Below, piece by piece: positions 6,706 to 12,583 of a stretch of DNA of 30,511 nucleotides. Positions within the stretch are counted from its first letter, which is position 1. Every line of letters starts with the position of its first letter. Made by a program: the position numbers and the translations under genes. The notes under the pieces were generated by a model that was given only the letters and a program-made list of their open reading frames with translations, made no database searches and was not told where the DNA came from. Source of the DNA: a virus; the IMG/VR virus record IMGVR_UViG_3300046004_001222, positions 1 through 30,511 of that record, one strand, 5' to 3'.

Positions 6706-7065
6706 TTAATAGTTAATTGTTTCCCCTTTTTCGCTCATTTTAAAAACTCCCGTTTCTAACGTGTCGCGCTCCGTTGTCAAAACGTAGTTAACAAAAATCT
6801 CTTTTTCTTGTCTCCACGTTGTAAACGTTTGTTTCTGGTGTTGACAGTTGTTAAAAACCAAATCAAAAGTAAATATTGTTTGATCCGTTCCAAGAAATAC
6901 GCGCGAAGCGTCAACGGTTAAAACTACTTTCTCCCCGTCTTCTAAATGCGAGTTTATCCACGCGGGCGAAAAATCCACTTTAACGGATAATTCAACCGCT
7001 TTTTGTGTATCTTCTTTTTTGCAGCTAATCAAAGCTAAACCGACTAATAAAATGATTTTTTTCAT
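6706..7065 (-). CDS. Surface-type lipoprotein, possible superinfection-exclusion factor
   Basis: 119 aa. A classic lipoprotein signal (MKKIILLVGLALISC, lipobox L-I-S-C15) is followed at once by KKED. In Bacteroidota, K plus acidic residues just after the lipid-modified Cys resembles the signal that sends lipoproteins to the outer face of the outer membrane. The mature domain is beta-rich with Trp and Phe, and has no enzyme motif I recognise. It is the first gene behind the best-formed early promoter, before the exonuclease. An early phage surface lipoprotein suggests receptor masking, as T5 Llp does for FhuA. That role is inference; the lipoprotein call is strong. Confidence 0.8.
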   Translation of the reverse strand: MKKIILLVGLALISCKKEDTQKAVELSVKVDFSPAWINSHLEDGEKVVLTVDASRVFLGTDQTIFTFDLVFNNCQHQKQTFTTWRQEKEIFVNYVLTTERDTLETGVFKMSEKGETINY

Positions 7066-7088
7066 GTTTTACGTTTTAAATATTTCTC

Positions 7089-7120
7089 CAAATATACAAA
7101 ATAAATGTATTCCGCTACAA
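7089..7120 (-). promoter_or_regulatory. Early promoter, full Bacteroidota type, with ATAC-N9-GTAT element
   Basis: The minus strand reads TTG (7120-7118), then 21 nt, then TATATTTG (7096-7089). This fits the TTG-N17-23-TANNTTTG consensus of Bacteroidota sigma promoters. An inverted ATAC (7094-7097) and GTAT (7107-7110) with 9 nt between them sits over the -7 box, exactly where the perfect palindromes lie in the promoters at 3,656 and 10,320. It drives the lipoprotein-exonuclease-DnaA-like-ninG unit. Confidence 0.8.
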
Positions 7121-7130
7121 TTATTTTGTA

Positions 7131-7805
7131 TTATTTTTTGAGAAATTCTATTTTCTTTTCCAGTTCCGCCGTCAAAATTTCAAATTCTTGTTGCGTTATC
7201 TCTTCGCTTTCCAGCCTTTTTTCAATTGCGGCGGCTGTATTTCTTAACCCTTGCAAAGTTTTAGATTTTCGAATTTGTGTTAAAATTCTCGCTCTTACTG
7301 GGTTCTCTGGTAGCTCTATAATTTCCTCTAGTTTGTTTTCTTTTGGCTGCTCCGCTTTTTCTGGCTCTGTTAAATCTCTCGAAAGATCACGCCCGAATAA
7401 ACGCCCAAGCTTTTTCGCCGCGTTCTTTTTCGCCAAGCTCTCCGCTATTGGCGCGGCTTGCTCTATCCCTAGTCTTGAATTGGCAGCCCCTACGCCGTCT
7501 GTGTGTTCAACGCGTCCCGTTTCTGGGTTTACGTACAAAAGGCGAACACTTACAACGATTGAATTTTGAGTTAAATTGGTGTCTAAAATTTCAATCCATG
7601 AACTCGCGAAAATTGAATTTAAAAGATAGTCTATTCGCTCAATAGGAAGAAAATAAATAGGCTCGCCGTTTTTGGTCTTCGCGTCTGGTAACTCTTTTAA
7701 CCATTCTTTCGCGGGTTCTTGGTTTAATAATGTTTTAAGTGGTGAAAATTCCACCTCTCCAGCTTTTAGCTGCTCTAGTGTTGGGAGTTGTTTTACAGTT
7801 TTCAT
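7131..7805 (-). CDS. Rad52-like single-strand annealing protein
   Basis: 224 aa. The N-terminal two thirds has the Rad52/Sak-type layout: IERIDYLLNSIFASSWIEIL, strands with VVSVRLLYVN, then GVGAANS and a long helix AESLAKKNAAKKLGRLFGRDL, the usual alanine/lysine helix ending in LGRxFG. The C-terminal 70 residues are charged and helical (a tail seen in phage annealing proteins that contact SSB). It would coat and anneal single strands made by the exonuclease at 5680-6687. It is the last gene of the unit that starts at the 10,317 promoter. No terminator is visible between it and the next promoter. Confidence 0.75.
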   Translation of the reverse strand: MKTVKQLPTLEQLKAGEVEFSPLKTLLNQEPAKEWLKELPDAKTKNGEPIYFLPIERIDYLLNSIFASSWIEILDTNLTQNSIVVSVRLLYVNPETGRVEHTDGVGAANSRLGIEQAAPIAESLAKKNAAKKLGRLFGRDLSRDLTEPEKAEQPKENKLEEIIELPENPVRARILTQIRKSKTLQGLRNTAAAIEKRLESEEITQQEFEILTAELEKKIEFLKK

Positions 7806-7810
7806 TCTTT

Positions 7811-8200
7811 TTATTTTTTAATTTCTAGCTCTTCGCCTGTTAATGCAAAATATAAGTTTTGTAGTTGGTGTACGTATTTAATATTAACACAAGGATTTAC
7901 ACTGTGCGTAGCTGTCATGCATTCAAGCCATACTACACCATTATCAGGATTTATTTCTAAAGAATAATTTACCAAGTAAGTAATTTTAAAAAATGGCAAC
8001 CTTTCCTTTTTCTTAAACCCAAACTTCAAAAGCCAGTCTTCCGTTAGTGCAATAGGTCTGCATATCTCAAAATTCACACCATCATAATCAGCCATTAACC
8101 CAAATTGATTTCGTTTTATTTCTTTAACTTGTCGCGCTATAATTCCATCATAATTAGCGTACATATACCAATTCCCAAGTCTTAATTCACTTTCTTTCAT
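7811..8200 (-). CDS. Conserved phage/prophage hypothetical protein, 129 aa
   Basis: It begins MKESELRLGNWYMY and contains PIALTEDWLLKFGFKK and the ending VHQLQNLYFALTGEELEI. This pattern (LRxGN at the start, PIxLTExWLxxFGF, then HQLQNLYFALTGEEL) recurs in uncharacterised proteins of Bacteroidota phages and prophages. It looks like a small soluble beta-rich fold. Codons are AT-rich and CpG-poor compared with the annealing gene next to it, which suggests it arrived separately. Confidence 0.8.
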   Translation of the reverse strand: MKESELRLGNWYMYANYDGIIARQVKEIKRNQFGLMADYDGVNFEICRPIALTEDWLLKFGFKKKERLPFFKITYLVNYSLEINPDNGVVWLECMTATHSVNPCVNIKYVHQLQNLYFALTGEELEIKK

Positions 8201-8222
8201 TGTATCGTTTTTTTTTTGTGTT

Positions 8223-8489
8223 TTACCTACTTAAAGCCTCAATATGTCGCAAATAGAAAATTTTTCCTAGTGTTTTCGTTGAATCCTGCGACCAGTCGGG
8301 CAAGTTTTTGTTAAATAATTCTCTTTTAAAAAAGGCGTTTACTGTTAAAGCCTCGTTTAATGTTTTACTTTGAGCTTTCAAATATACGCTTTTTCTTTCC
8401 TCTGGCGTCATTTCTCCGCTTTGCGTTAGTATTGCAACTGAAATAAACGCGGACGCTATTAAAACGCCTCCTATTAAGTTATTTGCCAT
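8223..8489 (-). CDS. Small membrane-anchored protein, 88 aa
   Basis: ATG 8489. Residues about 4-23 (NNLIGGVLIASAFISVAILT) form a signal anchor or membrane segment. The rest is a helical, charged domain (MTPEERKSVYLKAQSKTLNEAL) with FFKREL and WSQD. Not recognised. A chance TATATTTG-like string inside this gene is not treated as a promoter. Confidence 0.65.
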   Translation of the reverse strand: MANNLIGGVLIASAFISVAILTQSGEMTPEERKSVYLKAQSKTLNEALTVNAFFKRELFNKNLPDWSQDSTKTLGKIFYLRHIEALSR

Positions 8490-8512
8490 TTCATTCTATC
8501 ACTTTTATCTGT

Positions 8513-8695
8513 TTATTCATATCGTCTTTTATAACCATTGTTTTTTAATGCTCGGTCAACTAATTTTACCCATCTAACTCTGTCTTTATCGTCTTTATCT
8601 TCTCCTCCTCCAATCATAGAAGAACATTCGTTTGTGATTTCGATTAAAGCAATTAACTGAGCTTCTGTTACTTCTAATTTTATTTTATTTGCCAT
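8513..8695 (-). CDS. Small hypothetical protein, 60 aa
   Basis: Not recognised. It starts MANKIKLEVTEAQLIALIEITNECSS, then an acidic GGGEDKDDKDR loop, then an amphipathic helix (VRWVKLVDRALKNNGYKRR). It is probably a small helical protein. ATG 8695 overlaps the end of the membrane microgene by 11 nt. AT-rich, CpG-poor codon use, as in the neighbours at 7811-8200 and 8789-8995. Confidence 0.6.
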   Translation of the reverse strand: MANKIKLEVTEAQLIALIEITNECSSMIGGGEDKDDKDRVRWVKLVDRALKNNGYKRRYE

Positions 8696-8789
8696 TTCCT
8701 TTAATTACTGCAATTAGTGAAAAAATATAAACCGCTACCAAAAAACTTGTAATAGGGTATTCGTGTAACGCTGCTAAAAACTCTCTCAT
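8685..8789 (-). CDS. Single-pass membrane micro-protein, 34 aa
   Basis: ATG 8789 overlaps the stop of the upstream gene as TAATG, and the TAA at 8685 lies inside the next gene, so the coupling supports a real gene. A short charged start (MREFLAALHEYP) leads into a hydrophobic helix (ITSFLVAVYIFSLIAVI) and a basic end (KGNGK). A phage micro-protein with one membrane helix could modulate a host membrane complex or act in lysis timing. This is inference only. Confidence 0.6.
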   Translation of the reverse strand: MREFLAALHEYPITSFLVAVYIFSLIAVIKGNGK

Positions 8790-8995
8790 TATTTAAATGT
8801 TTTATTGTAGTAATAGTCTTTTTCTGTCTCTATTCTTGACTGTCCATTTTCCCAGCCGTCGTTAAAAGCGTTTTCTATTTGTTGCTTTTCCATTTCTTTG
8901 GCTTGATTAAACATATTAAATAATCTATCATCGTTTGATATGTAATATCTTATTTGACTTTCTAACCATTCTACCGCTGTTTGTTCCTTACTCAT
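8789..8995 (-). CDS. Small hypothetical protein, 68 aa
   Basis: It starts MSKEQTAVEWLESQIRYY and contains FNQAKEMEKQQIENAFNDGWENG. The pattern TAVEWLxxQ, then F-x-QAKEMEKQQIxxA, then an acidic and Tyr-rich end is widespread in small proteins of flavobacterial phages and prophages. Its function is unknown; the fold is expected to be an alpha-hairpin. It overlaps both neighbours by a few bases. Confidence 0.75.
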   Translation of the reverse strand: MSKEQTAVEWLESQIRYYISNDDRLFNMFNQAKEMEKQQIENAFNDGWENGQSRIETEKDYYYNKTFK

Positions 8996-9273
8996 TGTTC
9001 CGCGTTTTTAAGTGTATCTTTTGCCTCTGCTAGTCTTACGTAAATCGCTATTTTGACGGCTTGGAAAAATAACTTTCTTTTCACTTGCCACCAGTACGCA
9101 GAATCCAGAATTTCGTTTACTACTATTAAAGCCATTCCGCAACCTCTAATATTACTTTTTGCCATTTCATCACATTTGTACTGCCTGCTAGTTTCAAACG
9201 CTCTAAAATCAATATCTTTACATTCACTTATTAAGCTGTCCGCTTTTGTGTATGGTGCTATTTTCTTTTTCAT
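8992..9273 (-). CDS. Hypothetical protein, 93 aa
   Basis: Not recognised. ATG 9273 overlaps the HTH gene's stop as ATGA, and its own stop overlaps the next gene. Mostly helical, with three cysteines (C18, C34, C45) and a hydrophobic stretch (CGMALIVVNEILDSAYWW) that is probably a buried helix. The end is basic and helical (RLAEAKDTLKNAEQ). Confidence 0.65.
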   Translation of the reverse strand: MKKKIAPYTKADSLISECKDIDFRAFETSRQYKCDEMAKSNIRGCGMALIVVNEILDSAYWWQVKRKLFFQAVKIAIYVRLAEAKDTLKNAEQ

Positions 9274-9521
9274 CTTGTCAGCCCTCTATTTATTATGTAA
9301 GTATTGTTAATTTTTCGAAGAGTAAAACACGGATCAATTAACGCGGCAATTTTATTTATTTCCTCCTCGTCAACGTGCCCCCTGTTTACTTTCTGGTAAA
9401 CTGAATTATAATTTAACCCATGTTTTCCGCAAAGCTCTTTTAGCGTTGTCCCTTGCTGGGCTAAAAATACTTTTAGCGCTTTTTTTACGCCGTCAATTTC
9501 TGTTTTTTCTGTGTACTTCAT
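9270..9521 (-). CDS. Small HTH regulator, candidate early repressor
   Basis: 83 aa from ATG 9521. The frame extends upstream to a TTG at 9563, but the previous gene's stop lies at 9523-9525, one base before this ATG. Start-stop spacing therefore favours the internal ATG. Residues about 24-60 form a helix-turn-helix of the Cro/XRE kind (TTLKELCGKHGLNYNSVYQKVNRGHVDEEEINKIAALID). It is the only small, classical HTH protein in the early region and is the best candidate to bind the ATAC-N9-GTAT operators. That link is inference. Confidence 0.65.
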   Translation of the reverse strand: MKYTEKTEIDGVKKALKVFLAQQGTTLKELCGKHGLNYNSVYQKVNRGHVDEEEINKIAALIDPCFTLRKINNTYIINRGLTR

Positions 9522-9522
9522 C

Positions 9523-9681
9523 TTATTTACCGTGTTTTGATATGAAACAAAATGACATTTCAATAAATAAATCTTTATCTACATGACAAATTAATATTTC
9601 GTTATTAGGATTTTCTTTTTTGTCATTTAAAAGCGCGGCTAACTGCTCTTTTAAATATTCCGCTTGCTGTTCTCTAGTCAT
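9523..9681 (-). CDS. Small hypothetical protein, 52 aa
   Basis: ATG 9681 overlaps the end of the preceding gene by 8 nt, and TAA ends one base before the HTH gene's ATG. The sequence starts MTREQQAEYLKEQLAALLND, a helix, then a basic/Asn loop and a strand (NEILICHVDKDLFIEMSF). Not recognised. Start-stop coupling on both sides is the main support. Confidence 0.6.
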   Translation of the reverse strand: MTREQQAEYLKEQLAALLNDKKENPNNEILICHVDKDLFIEMSFCFISKHGK

Positions 9682-9823
9682 TTTTTTTTGTGTTTTCGTG
9701 AATTACTTTCTTCCCGTCTGGATAAACTGTGCTTTGTGCTTTTGCCTTTTCTATTTCTGGCTTTGCTTCTGGCTTTTTATTAAATTTATTCAGCCAGTTT
9801 TTTAATGTGTTATTGTTGTTCAT
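9674..9823 (-). CDS. Small hydrophilic protein, 49 aa
   Basis: ATG 9823 overlaps the previous stop as ATGA and the TAG lies inside the next gene. It starts MNNNNTLKNWLNKFNKKPEAK, has alternating KPE/EIEK residues and ends VYPDGKKVIHEN. It is probably largely disordered. The function is unknown. Confidence 0.6.
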   Translation of the reverse strand: MNNNNTLKNWLNKFNKKPEAKPEIEKAKAQSTVYPDGKKVIHENTKKND

Positions 9824-10059
9824 GATTTTTCTATTTCTTGTTTAACTTGACTCCAAAACCCTACATATCCTAAATCTTTTTTAGCATCTGTATATTTTAT
9901 TGCGTTAATTATTTCGTCAACTGCTATAATTGCGCATTGTTTAGCTGTTTGAATATGGTGATAAAGTTCCATTCTAAAATCACTTGTTTCATTTGTTGCT
10001 TTCATGTAATTACTAAGCAACTCTTTTGCTTTTTCTTTAGGCGTTTGATCCTGTCTCAT
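9820..10059 (-). CDS. Hypothetical protein, 79 aa
   Basis: It starts MRQDQTPKEKAKELLSNYMKATNE and contains AKQCAIIAVDEIINAIKY, then LGYVGFWSQVKQEIEKS. The pattern TPKEKAKELxxxY, then AKxCAxIAVDEII, then FWxxVKxEIE recurs in small proteins of many flavobacterial phages and prophages. Function unknown, all-helical. Codon use is AT-rich and CpG-poor. It overlaps the preceding gene by 23 nt. Confidence 0.8.
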   Translation of the reverse strand: MRQDQTPKEKAKELLSNYMKATNETSDFRMELYHHIQTAKQCAIIAVDEIINAIKYTDAKKDLGYVGFWSQVKQEIEKS

Positions 10060-10294
10060 AACTTAATTTAATTTGTGTTAATACTTGTAAATAAGCTTCC
10101 CAAAGGCGACGCGCTCCACGTCTACGCGTGTCTAGCTCTTTTTTCCATTTTAAAATTTTTCCGCTTTCTGGAAAGTTACATTTCCATAGTTCGATTTGTT
10201 CAGTCAGAAGTTTAACGCGTACGTCCATACCTTCCGCCATACTTAAAAGCTCTTCCGCTTTTTCTTCTAGTTTTAAAATTGCCTCTGTTCTCAT
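10037..10294 (-). CDS. First gene of the early unit, 85 aa, helical
   Basis: The start is ATG 10294. The frame is open to a TTG further upstream, but those codons overlap the -7 box and the transcript leader, as in the twin unit at 3354-3629. The protein is almost wholly helical and charged (ILKLEEKAEELLSMAEGMDVRVKLLTEQIELWK), likely a coiled coil, with a basic RRRGARRLWEAYLQ segment. Not recognised. It lies directly behind the rightmost early promoter. Confidence 0.7.
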   Translation of the reverse strand: MRTEAILKLEEKAEELLSMAEGMDVRVKLLTEQIELWKCNFPESGKILKWKKELDTRRRGARRLWEAYLQVLTQIKLSYETGSNA

Positions 10295-10316
10295 TTTTTT
10301 CTGTGTTTCTGTTTGA

Positions 10317-10346
10317 CAAATATACAATTAAATTGTATTAAAATAC
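10317..10346 (-). promoter_or_regulatory. Early promoter with palindromic operator (twin of 3652-3681)
   Basis: TATATTTG on the minus strand at 10324-10317 overlaps the same 17-bp palindrome, ATACAATT-A-AATTGTAT, at 10322-10338, plus the nested GTATT-AA-AATAC repeat. About 36 bp match the promoter near 3,656 exactly. The terminator at 10376-10405 insulates it from the late region. It heads the unit from 10294 down to 7131. Confidence 0.75.
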
Positions 10347-10375
10347 ATTTTGCAATAAAAAAAATTCATAAAACC

Positions 10376-10405
10376 AAAAAAGCCGCGACAAATCGCGGCT
10401 TTTTT
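10376..10405. terminator. Bidirectional rho-independent terminator after the endolysin
   Basis: An 8-bp stem (AGCCGCGA 10381-10388 with TCGCGGCT 10393-10400) has a CAAA loop, an A-run on its left and a T-run on its right, so it can stop transcripts from either side. It ends the late and lysis unit and isolates the early promoter at 10,320. Confidence 0.9.
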
Positions 10406-10451
10406 CTTACCTAAACTTACTGTAAAACACAAATTTTAACTAGATCGAAAA

Positions 10452-10484
10452 CAAATATAAACTATTTTTTGACAATTTCGACAA
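10452..10484 (-). promoter_or_regulatory. Possible promoter for a very short RNA
   Basis: TATATTTG on the minus strand (10459-10452) lies just past the endolysin stop. A TTG at 10484-10482 is 22 nt upstream, matching the Bacteroidota spacing. Only about 70 nt separate the expected start from the terminator, so it could produce a small noncoding RNA ending in the hairpin. No gene fits in that span. The match could be accidental. Confidence 0.35.
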
Positions 10485-11073
10485 TTTCAGAAATTCTACT
10501 ATGCTGCGTTATCGTTATTCCGTGGTTTTTAAAATACGAAATAATGTAACTTAAATACCCGTTTCGCTGTCTCGATCCTGTCGAATAGATTTTAACAAAC
10601 TGGTTTAACTGTCCCGTGTACGTGAAACGATAGCCCGCTACGTATGGACTCATGCCCGCGTACGTCTTCGGATTGTTCGCTATTTCCTTCGAGTAAAACG
10701 GTTTTAACGTTATTAACTTCCCTATTTTGTAAGCTGGATGCAAACCTTTTGCAACTCTTAAAACGTATTCCCTTTGAGCCTCTACGCCTTCACGAAGTGT
10801 TGCAAAGTATTTGTTTTTTCCGCTGTCCGTGTTTCCAATGTTCGCGGGGTTGTTATTGTCATGGCTTCGGCTTCCTTTTTCGAATCCTTCTTTTGATGCC
10901 ATTATAAACATTAAAAGTTTCAATCCTAGATTATCGTTTTTTGTTACCTCTTCCCAGACTGGTAAATATTCACTCAAAAGTTCTTTGGTGAAATTGATTT
11001 TCAAATCTGTTTTAATTGGATCGTCGGGGAAAATTGAGCCTTCAATTATTACCCCTTTATATTTGTCGCTCAT
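10462..11073 (-). CDS. Endolysin (lysozyme-like peptidoglycan hydrolase)
   Basis: 203 aa. Residues 57-80 (FIMASKEGFEKGSRSHDNNNPANI) carry the KEGF glutamate (E62, probable catalytic acid) and the SRSxxNNNPxNI loop common to lysozyme-fold and transglycosylase-type endolysins. TLREGVEAQREYV follows as the usual helix. No signal peptide is present, so it would rely on the holin encoded next to it. ATG 11073 immediately follows the holin/spanin stop (TAAATG). It is the last gene of the late unit, before a strong terminator. Whether it is a muramidase or a glucosaminidase cannot be settled by eye. Confidence 0.75.
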   Translation of the reverse strand: MSDKYKGVIIEGSIFPDDPIKTDLKINFTKELLSEYLPVWEEVTKNDNLGLKLLMFIMASKEGFEKGSRSHDNNNPANIGNTDSGKNKYFATLREGVEAQREYVLRVAKGLHPAYKIGKLITLKPFYSKEIANNPKTYAGMSPYVAGYRFTYTGQLNQFVKIYSTGSRQRNGYLSYIISYFKNHGITITQHSRISEIVEIVKK

Positions 11074-12051
11074 TTAGTGAATTTTAAAAAATTTACCTAC
11101 CAAAAACCCCAGCGAAAACAAAGAGAAGGCAAGCCCGAAAAGTATTAACGGCTTATCCGTCCATTTCTCCGCTTGTTTTGCTTCCGCTTTTACTTTCTTT
11201 CTGTCTTGCTTTTTCCCTTTGTTAGAAATTACGCCTTCGACTTTTTTGGTTTTCCTGTCTTCTGCTAACGAATCTAAAATAAATTCATTCCTCAATTTGT
11301 AAAGCTGCTCCGAATGTTTTAAGCTGTCCTTTTCGCTTTTGCGTTCTTGTCTTATTTCTGTATTGGTCTTTGGCGTTTCCGCTTGCGGGCAGTCAATAAA
11401 AACCGTTCTTTCTATAATCGAATCTTTACCCATTATTTTTAAAGTGTCCCGAATAATAACGGGTACTTTCTGGGCTTCAATCTTTCCGCCGTTTTTATAG
11501 AATTTATCCAACCCTCTTTGTGCTTGCTTTGCATTTGAGCAACTAAACAAGAACGCGCCCAGGATCAAAATAGATAAACCGCTTTTTACTTTTCCAATTT
11601 CGTTAACTAGCTTTCGCGCTTTCCCCGTTCCTTCGAATAAGGCAGAAAACAACCCGACGCCCTTAACGTCTTTATAACTTTTATTTATGCTTTTTAACTC
11701 CAGCAAAGCCAAAGCCAAGCCCGTTAATTTAACCCCTAAAAATTGTGCTTTTATTTCTAAAAACTGTTTAACTAAATCGTTTAAAACATATTTTTCAACC
11801 ATGAACACCACCGCCACAATTAAAAAGTATTGGAGCGCTTTTGTAAAGCTGGTTAAAAGACCCCATAAAAAAGAAACTTTTTCCTTTTTCTTTACCGCTC
11901 GCCAGACCCCCATAAAGTGATCCGCTAAAGCTGCAAATATTAACATTAAAAAAATTCCCATTACTGGGCTAAAATACGCAAGTATCAAACCGAATAAATT
12001 AATTATCAATTCCTTATTTGTCGCGTGTACGCTTGTCGCTTCTGGTTTCAT
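11074..12051 (-). CDS. Holin fused to a unimolecular-spanin-like lipoprotein
   Basis: 325 aa with two lysis-type halves. Residues 1-140 contain several hydrophobic helices (about 15-45, 62-86 and 105-118) with the cytoplasmic LKSINKSYKDVKG loop, as in phage holins of Bacteroidota. Residues about 153-171 (KVKSGLSILILGAFLFSC) look like a lipoprotein signal peptide with C171 as lipidation site. A long charged coiled-coil-like linker (about 230-295) follows, then one C-terminal membrane helix (301-320). Lipid anchor plus C-terminal membrane helix is the topology of a unimolecular spanin joining outer and inner membranes. No ATG is visible between the halves, so it is either a true fusion or is cut by signal peptidase II. 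Confidence 0.7.
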   Translation of the reverse strand: MKPEATSVHATNKELIINLFGLILAYFSPVMGIFLMLIFAALADHFMGVWRAVKKKEKVSFLWGLLTSFTKALQYFLIVAVVFMVEKYVLNDLVKQFLEIKAQFLGVKLTGLALALLELKSINKSYKDVKGVGLFSALFEGTGKARKLVNEIGKVKSGLSILILGAFLFSCSNAKQAQRGLDKFYKNGGKIEAQKVPVIIRDTLKIMGKDSIIERTVFIDCPQAETPKTNTEIRQERKSEKDSLKHSEQLYKLRNEFILDSLAEDRKTKKVEGVISNKGKKQDRKKVKAEAKQAEKWTDKPLILFGLAFSLFSLGFLVGKFFKIH

Positions 12052-12064
12052 TTAATTTACTTTT

Positions 12065-12583
12065 TTATATGAATAAAATGGAATCATTAAACCCCTCATC
12101 CAATTCCGAAGCGTTACAAATGTCCTTTACTTTTGAGCCTTTATTTTCCGCGCTCATTAATACGGGAAAAGTATTTTTATTTTCTACTAACCACTCGATT
12201 AAGTCGCCTTCGTACTGTTTGGAAATTTGCCCGTAGTGATCCATTCCAAATGTCACCTCGTTAAGCGTTACCCCTTCCGAGTTTTCCCCGTTTTGAATTT
12301 GAAGCCCTTTATTTTTTAACTGTCTTGAAAGGCTATAAACTGTCATTGCCGCAGCTCTCCACGCCACGCATGGTTGAATTAATAAAACTAATTCTACTTC
12401 GTCCTCGCTAAGGCTTTCCGCGTTGTATTTTGTTAAAAGGTCTTTAAAAAACAAATTCCCTAAAATTGGTTTTATCCTAATTTCCGCCGCTGGTTTTATC
12501 CATGGTACTATGTCTGTAGCGTCGCAATTCGCCGTTATCGGCGTCTCGTCCTTTAAATAATTCTCTGTAATAAAGTATTTCAT
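12065..12583 (-). CDS. Head-tail connector-like protein (DUF6712-like)
   Basis: 172 aa, just after the portal (start overlaps the portal stop as TAATG). It begins MKYFITENYLKDETPI and has IKPAAEIRIKPILGNLFFKDLLTKYN, then a long helix with LLIQPCVAWRAAAMTVYSLSRQLKNKGL. This helical layout (an IxPILG turn, then a P-x-x-A-W/Y-x-A helix and a NKGLQ stretch) is shared by the connector/adaptor proteins next to portals in Bacteroidota phages. Family assignment is by pattern only. Confidence 0.6.
   Translation of the reverse strand: MKYFITENYLKDETPITANCDATDIVPWIKPAAEIRIKPILGNLFFKDLLTKYNAESLSEDEVELVLLIQPCVAWRAAAMTVYSLSRQLKNKGLQIQNGENSEGVTLNEVTFGMDHYGQISKQYEGDLIEWLVENKNTFPVLMSAENKGSKVKDICNASELDEGFNDSILFI

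Noticed and set aside
6954-6962. DnaA-box-like TTATCCACG as a replication origin
   Set aside because: Single near-match inside the lipoprotein gene with no cluster of boxes or AT-rich unwinding stretch close by.
8379-8386. TATATTTG on the minus strand
   Set aside because: Inside the 88-aa coding region, with no TTG partner and no operator arms; likely chance.
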